The notes: generated by a model from the letters alone, not told the origin. Positions 15,561 through 24,345 are shown, counted from the first letter of the stretch. The stretch is DNA of 64,000 bases from Arenicellales bacterium (GCA_028284225.1 JANQSD010000002.1:62001-126000); one strand, 5' to 3'. Numbers and translations are program-made.

Positions 15561-16598
15561 ATGAACATCTTCAACAAAAACCAAATCCAAATCATCAGCG
15601 CCCATGCCGAAGGTGAAGTTGGAGATGTCATCATTTCCAGAGTCGAGCCACCACCGGGGCAAACACTATGGGAAATGCGTAACTGGATTGCAAACGATGA
15701 TCAACTGCGGCAGTTTGTTTTGAACGAACCACGAGGGGGTATATTCCGTCATGTGAATTTATTAGTGCCACCTGAAAATCCACAGGCCGATGCAGCTTTT
15801 ATTATCATGGAGCCTGCTGACACACCACCGATGTCGGGCTCAAACTCTATGTGCGTGGTGACTGTATTACTTGAACAAGGCATAGTCCCAATGCAAGAAC
15901 CTGAGACACATTTAACTTTAGAAGCACCCGCTGGTTTAGTTAACGCCAGAGCACTTTGTAAAAACGGTAAAGTTAAACGTGTGTTTATTGAAAATGTTGC
16001 CTCGTTTGTGGATCAACGAAACGTTCAACTCGAAGTTGAAGGTGTAGGGACATTATCAGTAGATACTGCATATGGTGGGGACAGCTTTGTGCTCGTTGAT
16101 GCAAAACAACTCGGTTTTGAGATCACCCCGGACGAAGGCCGGGAGTTAGTGGAAACCGGCATTCGAATAACCAATGCTGCCAACCACCAATTAGGATTTA
16201 CCCATCCACAAAATCCTGACTGGAATCATGTGTCATTCTGCCAAATTACCGGCCCTGTTGAACACATAGACGGGATTACTTATGGAAAAAGTACAGTTGC
16301 CATCCAGCCTGGTAAACTTGATCGCTCACCTTGCGGTACCGGCTGTTCGGCACGTATGGCACTGTTACATGCGCAAGGTAAACTAATAACAGGCGATAAA
16401 TTTGTTGGCAAATCCATTATCGATACTGAATTTCATTGTCAACTTAAGCAAACTACCAAAGTCGGTAGCAAACCAGCCATAATCCCCATTATTTCAGGCC
16501 GCACCTGGATTACCGGCAGTTACCAACATTTTATTAATGATGATGATCCGTTTCCGCTAGGTTACAGGATTAGCGACACCTGGCCGCAGATTAAGTAA
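15561..16598 (+). CDS. proline racemase / hydroxyproline epimerase family protein, Ser-Cys type
   Basis: A 345-residue member of the proline racemase superfamily (proline racemases, 4-hydroxyproline 2-epimerases, trans-3-hydroxyproline dehydratases). The first catalytic site, usually MCGHG, reads [10 protein letters not shown] here, so the catalytic cysteine is replaced by serine. The second site, [14 protein letters not shown], keeps its cysteine. Members with a Ser/Cys pair are known and differ in activity from the Cys/Cys and Cys/Thr types, so hydroxyproline epimerisation is more likely than proline racemisation. The opening [16 protein letters not shown] is typical. No hydroxyproline degradation genes are adjacent. 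Confidence 0.8.
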   Translation: MNIFNKNQIQIISAHAEGEVGDVIISRVEPPPGQTLWEMRNWIANDDQLRQFVLNEPRGGIFRHVNLLVPPENPQADAAFIIMEPADTPPMSGSNSMCVVTVLLEQGIVPMQEPETHLTLEAPAGLVNARALCKNGKVKRVFIENVASFVDQRNVQLEVEGVGTLSVDTAYGGDSFVLVDAKQLGFEITPDEGRELVETGIRITNAANHQLGFTHPQNPDWNHVSFCQITGPVEHIDGITYGKSTVAIQPGKLDRSPCGTGCSARMALLHAQGKLITGDKFVGKSIIDTEFHCQLKQTTKVGSKPAIIPIISGRTWITGSYQHFINDDDPFPLGYRISDTWPQIK

Positions 16599-16627
16599 AT
16601 GATCAGATTATTTAGTCTGAAAACCAT

Positions 16628-17275
16628 TTAGTAAACCTGAAAAATATTGATCCGCCTTTGTGCGGTCAAAAGAAATTTATTTTTTTTAAGGAAATCATCA
16701 ATCGCGTGACGATTTTTTCCCGGTTTTAAGTTTTCAATAAAATCTTCAGTAGAATCAATTTCAAAAATAGTTTCATCATCTATCTCCACCACTTCGTAAT
16801 AATTTTTGTAATTCAACATTTCATAATATGCGCGGGCTTTTGCGGCTCGCTCGTCACCATCACAAGCGTCAAATAGTAGTTCAGCCTCAAAATACGATCC
16901 TGTAAAAGTCGGTTCTAAATAGACAATGTAACCACCAGGCCTGGTGCAATCCACCGCTTTGGCAATCACTGAATTCATTGCATCAACCGGCAAGTGATGA
17001 AATGAAAGCGTAAACAAAACGACATCAAAAGTTTTTGATCTAAAACTCATCGTCTGAGCCGACTCACAGCTATAGCGCAGATTTGCGGCTGTATTATTTT
17101 CCTGCGCTTGGGAAATTGATGGAGAATCTGAATCGATCGCCACCACGCTACTGGCTTTGCGGGCAATTTGGGCTGCCCTTTCACCACTGCCACAACCTAT
17201 CTCAAGGACATCTTTACCTAACAGCGGTATGATTCGTTCAAGCAGTTCCAGGAAATCTTCTTTAATACGTTGCAT
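16628..17275 (-). CDS. class I SAM-dependent methyltransferase
   Basis: A 215-residue methyltransferase. Motif I is DVLEIGCGSGERAAQIA, the acidic loop is VVAIDSDSPSISQAQ, the third motif is FDVVLFTLSFHHLP, and the following strand is CTRPGGYIVYLEPT. About 90 residues after the core form an uncharacterised cap (AYYEMLNYKNYYEVVEID). It is a single gene convergent with the racemase-family gene and divergent from deaD. Its substrate is unknown. Confidence 0.8.
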   Translation of the reverse strand: MQRIKEDFLELLERIIPLLGKDVLEIGCGSGERAAQIARKASSVVAIDSDSPSISQAQENNTAANLRYSCESAQTMSFRSKTFDVVLFTLSFHHLPVDAMNSVIAKAVDCTRPGGYIVYLEPTFTGSYFEAELLFDACDGDERAAKARAYYEMLNYKNYYEVVEIDDETIFEIDSTEDFIENLKPGKNRHAIDDFLKKNKFLLTAQRRINIFQVY

Positions 17276-17384
17276 CGTTTAACGATACAACATTCTTGGC
17301 CTGAGGTTATTGAAATTTTCTATTTGTAACCGAGTTTAGAGATGTGTGACTGAGACCTGTTGCCAGCTGCTAATTTTTGCTTAC

Positions 17385-17413
17385 TTATTGTCTTACCATT
17401 TTAGGCATAATTA
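17385..17413 (+). promoter_or_regulatory. possible deaD promoter with long 5' leader
   Basis: TTATTG, 17 bases, TAATTA is a reasonable sigma-70 promoter about 190 bp before the deaD start. The 333-bp gap holds no gene; the leader contains the near-palindrome TTCGGGCAATTGCCTGAA, which could fold in RNA as in other cold-shock helicase leaders. Confidence 0.35.
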
Positions 17414-17608
17414 TTTGCATGCAATAGCTTGGAATTTCAGTAATTTATTGATTTTCATTAAAAAATTCGATAATAAAAACGTGCTTGTAGTGGCTTAAAC
17501 CGTTACACTACGCTCCCCTTCGGGCAATTGCCTGAATTACATTGGCGACGACAAACAGGTTCTTGATTTTTTGGCGTTACCTCATTGTTATCTTTATTGG
17601 TATTAGTC

Positions 17609-19402
17609 ATGACAACCATAGCAACCGCGTTTGATCAACTAGCGTTAAGCGATTCTATTCTGGCCGCACTCAATGCAGTGGGCTATGAAACACCGACCCC
17701 TATTCAGGCTCAAACCATTCCATTGCTGCTTGAAGGCAGGGATATTCTTGGCCAGGCGCAGACCGGCACCGGTAAAACCGCTGCGTTTGCATTACCGCTA
17801 TTGTCCAAACTCGATCTGAAACAAAAGCAGCCTCAAATCCTGGTGTTGACGCCAACCCGGGAGCTGGCTATTCAAGTTGCAGAAGCATTTAAAACATATG
17901 CGTCAAAGCTTAAAGGATTCCAGGTACTGCCGATTTACGGCGGGCAAGATTACCGCACCCAGATCAACGCGCTGAACCGTGGTGTTCACGTCATCGTTGC
18001 CACCCCTGGGCGGGTGATGGATCATATGCGTCGCGGCACGTTAAAACTCGACCATATTAATGCTCTGGTACTGGATGAAGCCGATGAAATGCTGCGCATG
18101 GGGTTTATTGACGATGTGGACTGGATTCTCGAACAAACGCCCCCAAACAGACAAACCGCGCTGTTCTCAGCCACCCTACCGCAACAAATCAAGCGCATCG
18201 CTAAACGGCATTTAAATGCGCCTGAAGAAATCATCATAAGAGTTAAAACCACAACTGCGGACACGATTCGTCAACGATATTGGCCGGTGAGCGGTTTTAT
18301 ACACAAAATGGATGCCCTGACCCGAATCCTGGAGGCAGAGATCTTTGCGGCGGTCATCATTTTTGTTCGCACCAAGACCTCTACGGTTGAGATCGCTGAA
18401 AAACTGGAGGCTCGCGGTTATGCTGCAGCGGCTTTAAATGGAGATATTCAACAACGCCAACGCGAAAAAACAATTGATCAGTTAAAGAAAAGCAAGCTCG
18501 ATATTATTGTGGCAACCGATGTAGCTGCTCGCGGGTTAGACGTAGAACGGATTAGCCATGTGATTAACTTTGATATTCCACATGACACTGAGGCTTATGT
18601 GCATCGCATTGGTCGAACCGGACGTGCCGGACGCAAAGGCGATGCGATATTGTTCGTGGCACCTCGAGAACGACGTTTATTGCATGCGATTGAAAAAGCG
18701 ACCAATCAAAAAATCGAACTGATGGAACAACCATCAACTAAATCGATTAATGAAAAGCGCATTGCCAATTTCACCCAGGCAATTTCAGATACATTGGATA
18801 ATCACGATGTTAGTTTTTATGCTGAATTGATAGAGCAATATCGTAAACAGCATGACGTGCCTACTTTAAAAATTGCAGCAGCATTGGCGCATCAAGCACA
18901 AGGAAACACCCCGTTATTACTGCAAGAGCCTGGTAAACGTAGCGATAATAATTCGCCCAAACATAATCGTAATCAGCCAGATTCAGGCAAACCACGCCGC
19001 GAAGCTGATCGGCGCTCAAAAAAAGCATCCTTACCTGACAATGAAATGGAACGTTTTCGTATCGAGGTCGGTAACATGCATAATGTCAAACCGGCAAATA
19101 TAGTCGGCGCTATTGCCAATGAAGCGGGCATTGACGCAGAGTATATAGGGCAGATCAATATCTATGATAATCACTCTCTGGTTGATTTGCCTATTGGTAT
19201 GCCCAAAGAGATATTCAAGCATTTGAAAAAAGTCTGGGTATCAGGGCAGCGATTACAAATCTCAAGGGTCGAGAAACAAGTTGCCTTCGACAAGTTTGAC
19301 AAACGGGCAGCAAGTAAAAAACGAAAGTCAGGCTCAGAAAAAAGTAATCATCGACACCGAAAAACGTCCGAATCTAATCGCCGTAAGCGTAAACGAAGCT
19401 AG
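17609..19402 (+). CDS. deaD: DEAD-box ATP-dependent RNA helicase DeaD/CsdA
   Basis: A roughly 597-residue RNA helicase for cold-shock ribosome assembly and mRNA decay. Helicase motifs are complete: AQTGTGKTAAFALPLL, PTRELAIQ, TPGRVMDHM, VLDEADEMLRMGF, LFSATLP, ARGLDVERI and HRIGRTGRAG. After the core comes a DeaD-specific RNA-binding domain (RIEVGNMHNVKPANIVGAIA, residues near 490-560) and a very basic Arg/Lys/Ser tail (ESNRRKRKRS). ATG 17609 (TTIATAFDQLALS) fits the usual N terminus better than the TTG eight codons upstream. It converges on argO. Confidence 0.95.
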   Translation: MTTIATAFDQLALSDSILAALNAVGYETPTPIQAQTIPLLLEGRDILGQAQTGTGKTAAFALPLLSKLDLKQKQPQILVLTPTRELAIQVAEAFKTYASKLKGFQVLPIYGGQDYRTQINALNRGVHVIVATPGRVMDHMRRGTLKLDHINALVLDEADEMLRMGFIDDVDWILEQTPPNRQTALFSATLPQQIKRIAKRHLNAPEEIIIRVKTTTADTIRQRYWPVSGFIHKMDALTRILEAEIFAAVIIFVRTKTSTVEIAEKLEARGYAAAALNGDIQQRQREKTIDQLKKSKLDIIVATDVAARGLDVERISHVINFDIPHDTEAYVHRIGRTGRAGRKGDAILFVAPRERRLLHAIEKATNQKIELMEQPSTKSINEKRIANFTQAISDTLDNHDVSFYAELIEQYRKQHDVPTLKIAAALAHQAQGNTPLLLQEPGKRSDNNSPKHNRNQPDSGKPRREADRRSKKASLPDNEMERFRIEVGNMHNVKPANIVGAIANEAGIDAEYIGQINIYDNHSLVDLPIGMPKEIFKHLKKVWVSGQRLQISRVEKQVAFDKFDKRAASKKRKSGSEKSNHRHRKTSESNRRKRKRS

Positions 19403-19411
19403 TGAAAATAC

Positions 19412-20011
19412 TCAACTCATCAATAGACTAACAGCAATAACCCACATGACCACACCTATCAGGAAGTCCAGAATTCGCCAGGACTTTGGTTTAGCTAGCA
19501 CAGGCCTTAATAACCTCGCGCCATACCCTAGTGAAAAGAAAAAGATCACTGAAGCACTGCACGCCCCCAGGGCAAATGCAAACCGATCCGGATATTGGGT
19601 CGAAATCGTACCAATCAAACCAACCGTATCCAGGTAGACATGCGGATTAAGCCAGGTAAATGCCAGACAAATCAATAATACTTTTTTTAGCGATTGTGCC
19701 GGAGTTTCAGCCGGGTTTAAACCCTTGTTTAATGCAAATGCAGCCCAGAATGAACGGATTCCGTAAATTAACAAAAACAGAGCCCCGCCATAACGCATTA
19801 ACGGTTCCAACCAGGGTAACTTTTGCATCGCCGTATTAATGCCTGTAATACCCATAATTATTAATAAGGCGTCGGAACAGGCACAAAACAAGCAAACTGC
19901 AAACACATGCTCACCGCGCAAGCCCTGCTTCAAAACAAAAGCATTTTGCGCGCCTATAACCAGAATAAGGCTTAGACCAAGCGTAAAACCGGCTACTATA
20001 GAAGTCAGCAT
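19412..20011 (-). CDS. argO: LysE/ArgO-type amino-acid exporter
   Basis: A 199-residue inner-membrane exporter with about six hydrophobic segments. Family signatures are VIGAQNAFVLKQGLRGEH near the N terminus and LAFTWLNPHVYLDTVGLIGT in the middle. ArgO exports arginine and related basic amino acids. Its ATG overlaps the end of the ymdB-like gene by 7 bp, so it is the last gene of the minus-strand run fau, ymdB-like, argO. Its stop lies 9 bp from the end of deaD on the other strand. Substrate is inferred from family. Confidence 0.85.
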   Translation of the reverse strand: MLTSIVAGFTLGLSLILVIGAQNAFVLKQGLRGEHVFAVCLFCACSDALLIIMGITGINTAMQKLPWLEPLMRYGGALFLLIYGIRSFWAAFALNKGLNPAETPAQSLKKVLLICLAFTWLNPHVYLDTVGLIGTISTQYPDRFAFALGACSASVIFFFSLGYGARLLRPVLAKPKSWRILDFLIGVVMWVIAVSLLMS

Positions 20012-20781
20012 TTAATGCGGATAATACTTCGACTCAAACCTGTAGTTTCATCAACTTCAATCACAACACCATTCAACTCGGCCAGGCCATCTGCCACTTC
20101 CAGTCGTTGGGGAAGTTTGGTTAAGAAACGATTTAAAGAGGGTTGTGGCTTCATACCGATCACAGAATTGTAGTCACCCGTCATGCCGACATCTGAAATA
20201 AATGCTGTGCCATTGGGGAATATCCTTTCATCTGCTGTTGGCACATGAGTATGGGTACCAACTACAACTGCTACCTTGCCATCCAGATAGTGGGCAAAAG
20301 CCTGTTTTTCGCTACTGGCCTCAGCATGAAAATCGACAAAAATGACATCGGCCTTGCCGCTCAGCTGCTCTAAAACCGAATCCATGGTTCGAAATGGACA
20401 GGTCAAGTTTGTAGCCATAAATACCTGGCCCATGATATTGACGACAGCCACCTTTTTATTATTTGCGGCTAAATGAATGAAATATCCATTACCGGGTGTT
20501 GCCGGTGGAAAATTTATTGGTCGGATCAACCTTGGTTCGGTATCGATATAGTCAAAGATCTCCTTGCGATCCCAAATGTGATTACCGCTGGTTAATACAT
20601 CACAACTCAGTTCAAAAAATGCTTGGGCAATTTTGGGGGTTACACCAAAGCCCGCGGCAGCATTCTCGCAGTTAACTATCGTAATATCAGGCTGATGCTG
20701 GTTTTTAAGGGCCTTAAGATTGTCAGTCAATACTTGCCGGCCAGACTTACCCACTATGTCACCAATAAATAGAATCTTCAC
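20005..20781 (-). CDS. TIGR00282/YmdB-family metallophosphoesterase
   Basis: A 258-residue calcineurin-like phosphoesterase of the YmdB family, whose Bacillus member cleaves 2',3'- and 3',5'-cyclic nucleotides. Metal-binding motifs: LFIGDIVGKSGR (GD), VNCENAAAGFGVTPK (NxEN), TSGNHIWDRKEI (GNH), FVDFHAEASSEK (H), VVGTHTHVPTADER (GTHTH) and ISDVGMTGDYNSVIG. The start is GTG sharing its first base with the fau stop codon, so the two genes are coupled. Presence of this family is less usual in gammaproteobacteria than in Firmicutes or alphaproteobacteria. Confidence 0.88.
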   Translation of the reverse strand: MKILFIGDIVGKSGRQVLTDNLKALKNQHQPDITIVNCENAAAGFGVTPKIAQAFFELSCDVLTSGNHIWDRKEIFDYIDTEPRLIRPINFPPATPGNGYFIHLAANNKKVAVVNIMGQVFMATNLTCPFRTMDSVLEQLSGKADVIFVDFHAEASSEKQAFAHYLDGKVAVVVGTHTHVPTADERIFPNGTAFISDVGMTGDYNSVIGMKPQPSLNRFLTKLPQRLEVADGLAELNGVVIEVDETTGLSRSIIRIKC

Positions 20782-21392
20782 TAAATCTTGTCCTGTACAT
20801 TATAAATTGCTTGATCGGTAACGATCATTTCCAAAGGCATGTCCCAATGATCAGTAGTTATCTTTTCAGCTCGCTGTATCTCATGGGCAATACCGATAAG
20901 CCTGGGCCTGCGCCAATGTTTACGGCTGGATAGAAATGCGAGTGAAGCATCATAAAATCCACCGCCCATACCAATTCTTGAACCGTGTGCATCGAAGGAT
21001 ACCAGCGGCAATAAAATCACATCAAGCTGTGAGGGTTTGAGCCAGTGTGCTGAGGGCACGACTGGCGACATAATACCCATTCGATCTGCCTTGAGCCGGG
21101 TACCGGGAAGCACCGGGGCAAAAAACAGTTTAGGCTTGCGTGAAGGAAAAATAATCGGGTAATAGCACTTTTTAGACATTTCCAGGGCTCTAAGCATTAC
21201 CAATGTTGGATCAATTTCGCCGTCATTAGGGAAATACATGCTAATGCGCTTGGCTTGATTGAAGACATTAACACTGAGCAAATTCTTCAATAGGCCCTGA
21301 GCAGCTGTATCTTGCTGACCTTCATCCAGTGAGCGCCTTTTTTGACGCATTTGTGTTCGCAAACTTTGTTTAGAGAGTATAGTTTGATTCAT
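20781..21392 (-). CDS. fau: 5-formyltetrahydrofolate cyclo-ligase
   Basis: A 203-residue enzyme (also called YgfA) that uses ATP to convert 5-formyl-THF to 5,10-methenyl-THF. Recognisable parts are the basic N-terminal helix KQSLRTQMRQKRRS, the phosphate-binding YFPNDGEIDPTLV, and the C-terminal signature RIGMGGGFYDASLAFL with GIAHEIQRAEK. In gammaproteobacteria this gene classically follows zapA and 6S RNA; here it does so too, but with two plus-strand genes inserted between. It leads the coupled set fau, ymdB-like, argO. Confidence 0.93.
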   Translation of the reverse strand: MNQTILSKQSLRTQMRQKRRSLDEGQQDTAAQGLLKNLLSVNVFNQAKRISMYFPNDGEIDPTLVMLRALEMSKKCYYPIIFPSRKPKLFFAPVLPGTRLKADRMGIMSPVVPSAHWLKPSQLDVILLPLVSFDAHGSRIGMGGGFYDASLAFLSSRKHWRRPRLIGIAHEIQRAEKITTDHWDMPLEMIVTDQAIYNVQDKI

Positions 21393-21521
21393 TTAACCTA
21401 GAATCTTTGATTGTTCATTAAACATAACTTATTGTGAATCAGAAATCAGTTTTTTACATCACAATTTCAGTCCGACCCGATTATTAATTCCTTAATGAAT
21501 CTGAGGGTTTTAGGTTTCAAA

Positions 21522-21573
21522 AAATACTATATACTTTAGTATTTATTTGCAATTTAGTCGTACCTTAAAGTAT
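21522..21573 (+). promoter_or_regulatory. nested inverted repeats before and over the GMC start codon
   Basis: AAATACT (21522-21528) mirrors AGTATTT (21538-21544), and ATACTTTA (21531-21538) mirrors TAAAGTAT (21566-21573), the latter overlapping the ATG. Either a DNA operator or an RNA fold that would hide the start codon. No clear ribosome-binding site is seen. Confidence 0.35.
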
Positions 21574-23068
21574 GTTTATTGACGGAAGAGAGCTTCCCGA
21601 CAACCATATTGTTGAAGCAGATATTTGTATTATCGGAGCTGGAGCCGTGGGCATTTCTATGGCATTGGAGTTTAACAATACCAATACTTCAGTAGCACTA
21701 ATAGAAAGCGGAGGTCTGGAGTTTGATGCCAAAACTCAATCTCTTTACCAGGGCGGCCATATCGGTGACCCAACCTATCCGCTCGAAACCAATCGCTTGC
21801 GTTATTTTGGTGGTACAACCAATCACTGGGCAGGACATTGCCGGCCGTTTGATGAATTTGATTTTTCAGTCAGGGACTGGGTTCCCTACAGTGGCTGGCC
21901 GGTTACTGCAGAGGAAATGCAACCTTATTTTGCCCGCAGCCAACCGGTTATGCAGTTAGGCGAATATGACTATGATTCGGTAGAAAACTACGCCAGGGAG
22001 CTTGGGTTGAAGCCCTTGCCGCTACAGGGTGAGAGGCTGATTAATGTTTTAAAGCACCAAAGCCCTCCGACACGCTTTGGTAAGCAATATAAAGATGAAA
22101 TTGAAAAATCTAATAATATTACAGTTTATCTGCATTCAAATACCCTGGAGCTGAAATCAAATGAATCTGCAGATCATGTCACACAGGCGGTGGTTGCCTG
22201 TATTGACGGCCCTGAATATCGGGTCAAAGCCCGCTATTTTGTACTTGCAGCCGGAGGCCTGGAAAACCCACGCTTAATGTTGCTGTCTAATAGCACCGCC
22301 CCCGAAGGACTGGGTAATGATAACAATCTGGTCGGACGTTTTTATACTGATCATTTGTTGATTCGCCCGGCAATGGATGTGTCGCTATCTCATTTTAAAT
22401 ATGATTTCAGGCTATATACCAGGATACACAATATTAATGGCGGCAAAATTTTCGCTATTATGACTGCCTCTGCTGGGCTAACTAAAAAAGAGAAAATGAC
22501 TCGATTTCGCTTCCATCTCTACCCCCATGCACCGCGATATGATGCCGCTGTAGGTGGAGTATTCTCAAAGTTGGATAATTCACCTCATGTTACTCCGTTA
22601 TCGATGGAAAGAGGAACATCCATACAGGTCCATATGGCTATGGAACCCATTCCTAACCCGGACGCATTGGTCCGGTTATCCGATGATTTGGATATATTTG
22701 GTCAGCGCAAACTCGAAGTCAAATGGTTAGTCAGCGAACAGGAACTTGCCAACGCCCATAGGGCCATTCAAATCGGGGCATTAGAATTTGGACAAATGGG
22801 GCTGGGCCGTGCTTCTGCACCCATACTGGAAAAACCGGATCAATGGCCGGCAGAATTTACTTCCGGCAAACATCATTGTGGCACAACGCGAATGGCGAGT
22901 AATCCAAAGCAAGGCGTAATCGACAAAAATGCCAAGGTATTCGGTATTGACAACCTGTTTGTCACAGGCAGCTCGATCTTCCCAACAATCGGACATACAA
23001 ACCCGACTCTAAATCTGATCGCTTTTTCACTAAAACTGTCTGATCATCTAAAACAAAAACTGGCATGA
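21572..23068 (+). CDS. GMC-family FAD-dependent oxidoreductase
   Basis: A 498-residue flavoprotein of the glucose-methanol-choline family. The FAD motif is ADICIIGAGAVGISMALEF, the second dinucleotide-region signature is LRYFGGTTNHWAGHCRPFD, and the C-terminal block GKHHCGTTRMASNPKQG and GSSIFPTIGHTNPTLNLIAF carries the catalytic histidine region. Domain order and length are normal for bacterial alcohol/sugar dehydrogenases. It overlaps by 4 bp a small gene for a Tat-type lipoprotein that is probably its export or electron-transfer partner. The pair is inserted, in opposite orientation, between 6S RNA and fau. Substrate unknown. Confidence 0.88.
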   Translation: MFIDGRELPDNHIVEADICIIGAGAVGISMALEFNNTNTSVALIESGGLEFDAKTQSLYQGGHIGDPTYPLETNRLRYFGGTTNHWAGHCRPFDEFDFSVRDWVPYSGWPVTAEEMQPYFARSQPVMQLGEYDYDSVENYARELGLKPLPLQGERLINVLKHQSPPTRFGKQYKDEIEKSNNITVYLHSNTLELKSNESADHVTQAVVACIDGPEYRVKARYFVLAAGGLENPRLMLLSNSTAPEGLGNDNNLVGRFYTDHLLIRPAMDVSLSHFKYDFRLYTRIHNINGGKIFAIMTASAGLTKKEKMTRFRFHLYPHAPRYDAAVGGVFSKLDNSPHVTPLSMERGTSIQVHMAMEPIPNPDALVRLSDDLDIFGQRKLEVKWLVSEQELANAHRAIQIGALEFGQMGLGRASAPILEKPDQWPAEFTSGKHHCGTTRMASNPKQGVIDKNAKVFGIDNLFVTGSSIFPTIGHTNPTLNLIAFSLKLSDHLKQKLA

Positions 23069-23496
23069 CTAATTTTCAATTTAAAAGCTCACGTCGAAGA
23101 TTTTTTAGACTCAGCTCGATGACATTGCTGACGCTATCGGCTGTATTACAAAGCGGTTGTGATGCATTCAAGACTGAACACGCTCCCATTGAACAAAGAT
23201 TAATAAATTATTTAAACCACTTAGATAAAGCCCAAGAAATTGGACAAATCTATAAATCTCATGATAGCTCATTGAAAACTCACTCAGCTGAACAATTAAC
23301 CAATGAAATTCTTGAGTTGCTAAAGTTGGATCAGAAAGAAGTTGATAGATTATCGGATGAAAAATTAACTGAGTTGCTCACAAAACAGATTCGTCAAGAC
23401 TTTACTGACGAAAATATAGTCACACTAGGAACATGGGTATTTTCGAAAACAGAGTTGCTGTTATGTGCCCTGGCCGATTCTTATTCAGATATTTAA
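23065..23496 (+). CDS. small Tat-signal lipoprotein, likely GMC oxidoreductase partner
   Basis: A 143-residue protein. The N terminus has SSRRRFFRLSSM, a twin-arginine-like motif, then a hydrophobic stretch ending in LQSGC, a lipobox. The mature part is helical and charged, closing with GTWVFSKTELLLCALADSY. Similar small Tat proteins accompany GMC dehydrogenases, in which the enzyme has no signal of its own and is carried out with the small subunit; that role is inferred from the 4-bp overlap with the GMC gene. No haem or iron-sulfur motif is visible. Confidence 0.65.
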   Translation: MTNFQFKSSRRRFFRLSSMTLLTLSAVLQSGCDAFKTEHAPIEQRLINYLNHLDKAQEIGQIYKSHDSSLKTHSAEQLTNEILELLKLDQKEVDRLSDEKLTELLTKQIRQDFTDENIVTLGTWVFSKTELLLCALADSYSDI

Positions 23497-23507
23497 TTAT
23501 GTGGATT

Positions 23508-23688
23508 AGTGCTACCCATAAGTGCCGTATCGTTCGTGTACCTTGAACCAAACGGTTCAAGTGGGTGCCCCACCCAGCGCATCAGGCTTACCAAACTGGT
23601 CATGCTCAACAGCCCGGATTTCCAGCTCCCAGTATATGATTTAGGTTCTAAGGATATGTAGAACTACTCGCACACCACAGGCAGCACT
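23508..23688 (-). ncRNA. ssrS: 6S RNA
   Basis: About 181 nt downstream of zapA on the same strand, the classic place. The ends pair (AGTGCTGCC with GGTAGCACT). Conserved pieces appear in order on the minus strand: TGTGCGAGTAG and ATCCTTAGAACC on the 5' side, TTGAGCATG and GTAAGCCTGATGCG near the apex, then TTGAACCGTTTGGTTCAAGG, the signature 3' hairpin, and GATACGGCA. 6S RNA mimics an open promoter and sequesters sigma-70 RNA polymerase in stationary phase. End positions are estimated from the terminal stem. Confidence 0.85.
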
Positions 23689-23711
23689 AAAATTAATCGT
23701 TCTAGGTGCTG

Positions 23712-23739
23712 ATTCTAGGGGACGTTCTCAATTAGTCAA
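23712..23739 (-). promoter_or_regulatory. likely 6S RNA promoter
   Basis: On the minus strand TTGACT, 16 bases, TAGAAT, about 20-25 nt before the predicted mature 5' end, leaving a short leader that would be trimmed. It lies between the zapA stop and the RNA. Confidence 0.55.
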
Positions 23740-23824
23740 TCGTTACTGTTAGACTAGATAAAACCTCAGACGAGGCATGGGGAGTGTAGTTTGGTTATTG
23801 CAGATGAGCAGCGAATTGAGTTGA

Positions 23825-24136
23825 TTAAATCGACAGTTGATTTTGCTCATCAATTGCCGCATCGATTTTAGTGACCATGCGCTGTAATTGACTGCCTAAA
23901 TCACCAGAACCCTGCAACTGAGTTTGTTCCTCTAATAATTCACTGGCAATATTCAAAGCTGCCAATAGTGCGCAACGATCAAGACCGATCACTTTGCCGT
24001 TTCTTTGAACTTCATCCAGCTTGTCTTCAACCAAATCAACTGCAGCAGCTAGAACCGGCTTTTTATCTTCCTCACAAGCAATGATGAAACTACGCCCGCC
24101 CAGTGTGATTTTTGTCCCCTTGGATTTACTCATCAT
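23825..24136 (-). CDS. zapA: cell-division protein ZapA
   Basis: A 103-residue FtsZ-ring stabiliser. The N-terminal globular part has KITLGGRSFIIACEEDKKPV and AAVDLVEDKLDEVQ, followed by GLDRCALLAALNIASELLEE and a C-terminal coiled-coil (QLQRMVTKIDAAIDEQ), exactly the ZapA layout. The start is a double ATG that overlaps the end of the upstream TIGR02449 gene by 4 bp. 6S RNA follows on the same strand, reproducing the conserved gammaproteobacterial order. Confidence 0.93.
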   Translation of the reverse strand: MMSKSKGTKITLGGRSFIIACEEDKKPVLAAAVDLVEDKLDEVQRNGKVIGLDRCALLAALNIASELLEEQTQLQGSGDLGSQLQRMVTKIDAAIDEQNQLSI

Positions 24137-24345
24137 ACCAGCTCACCGGATTTAATATCTTTAAGCCGATTAGCAATGCTATCCAGACGATTACGGGCCA
24201 TTTTGGTTTTCTCATTCAGCAGCATGTGATCTTTTCTAAGCTCTTCGTTTTTTAAACGAAGGTGCAGATTTTCCTCTTTAAGCGTACGACAAACGCCAAT
24301 CAGTTTATCGATGCGCTTCTCTAAATTATTCATCTCATTATTCAT
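24133..24345 (-). CDS. TIGR02449 family coiled-coil protein (ZapB-like)
   Basis: A 70-residue, almost wholly coiled-coil protein: NLEKRIDKLIGVCRTLKEEN, then HLRLKNEELRKDHMLLNEKT. This family lies immediately before zapA in many gammaproteobacteria and is thought to act in division like ZapB. The 4-bp overlap with zapA indicates coupled translation. It is divergent from ygfB with about 140 bp between. Confidence 0.85.
   Translation of the reverse strand: MNNEMNNLEKRIDKLIGVCRTLKEENLHLRLKNEELRKDHMLLNEKTKMARNRLDSIANRLKDIKSGELV

Noticed and set aside
19281-19637. 118-codon plus-strand frame over the deaD end and argO
   Set aside because: It overlaps two well-supported genes in other frames and its composition is that of a shadow frame.
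23530-23590. 6S RNA on the plus strand, since the hairpin TTGAACC/GGTTCAAG is nearly symmetric
   Set aside because: Only the minus strand gives the downstream GGTTCAAGG...GGCA block, the 5' conserved pieces, terminal pairing and the expected place after zapA; the plus-strand 5' half would lie in a coding gene.
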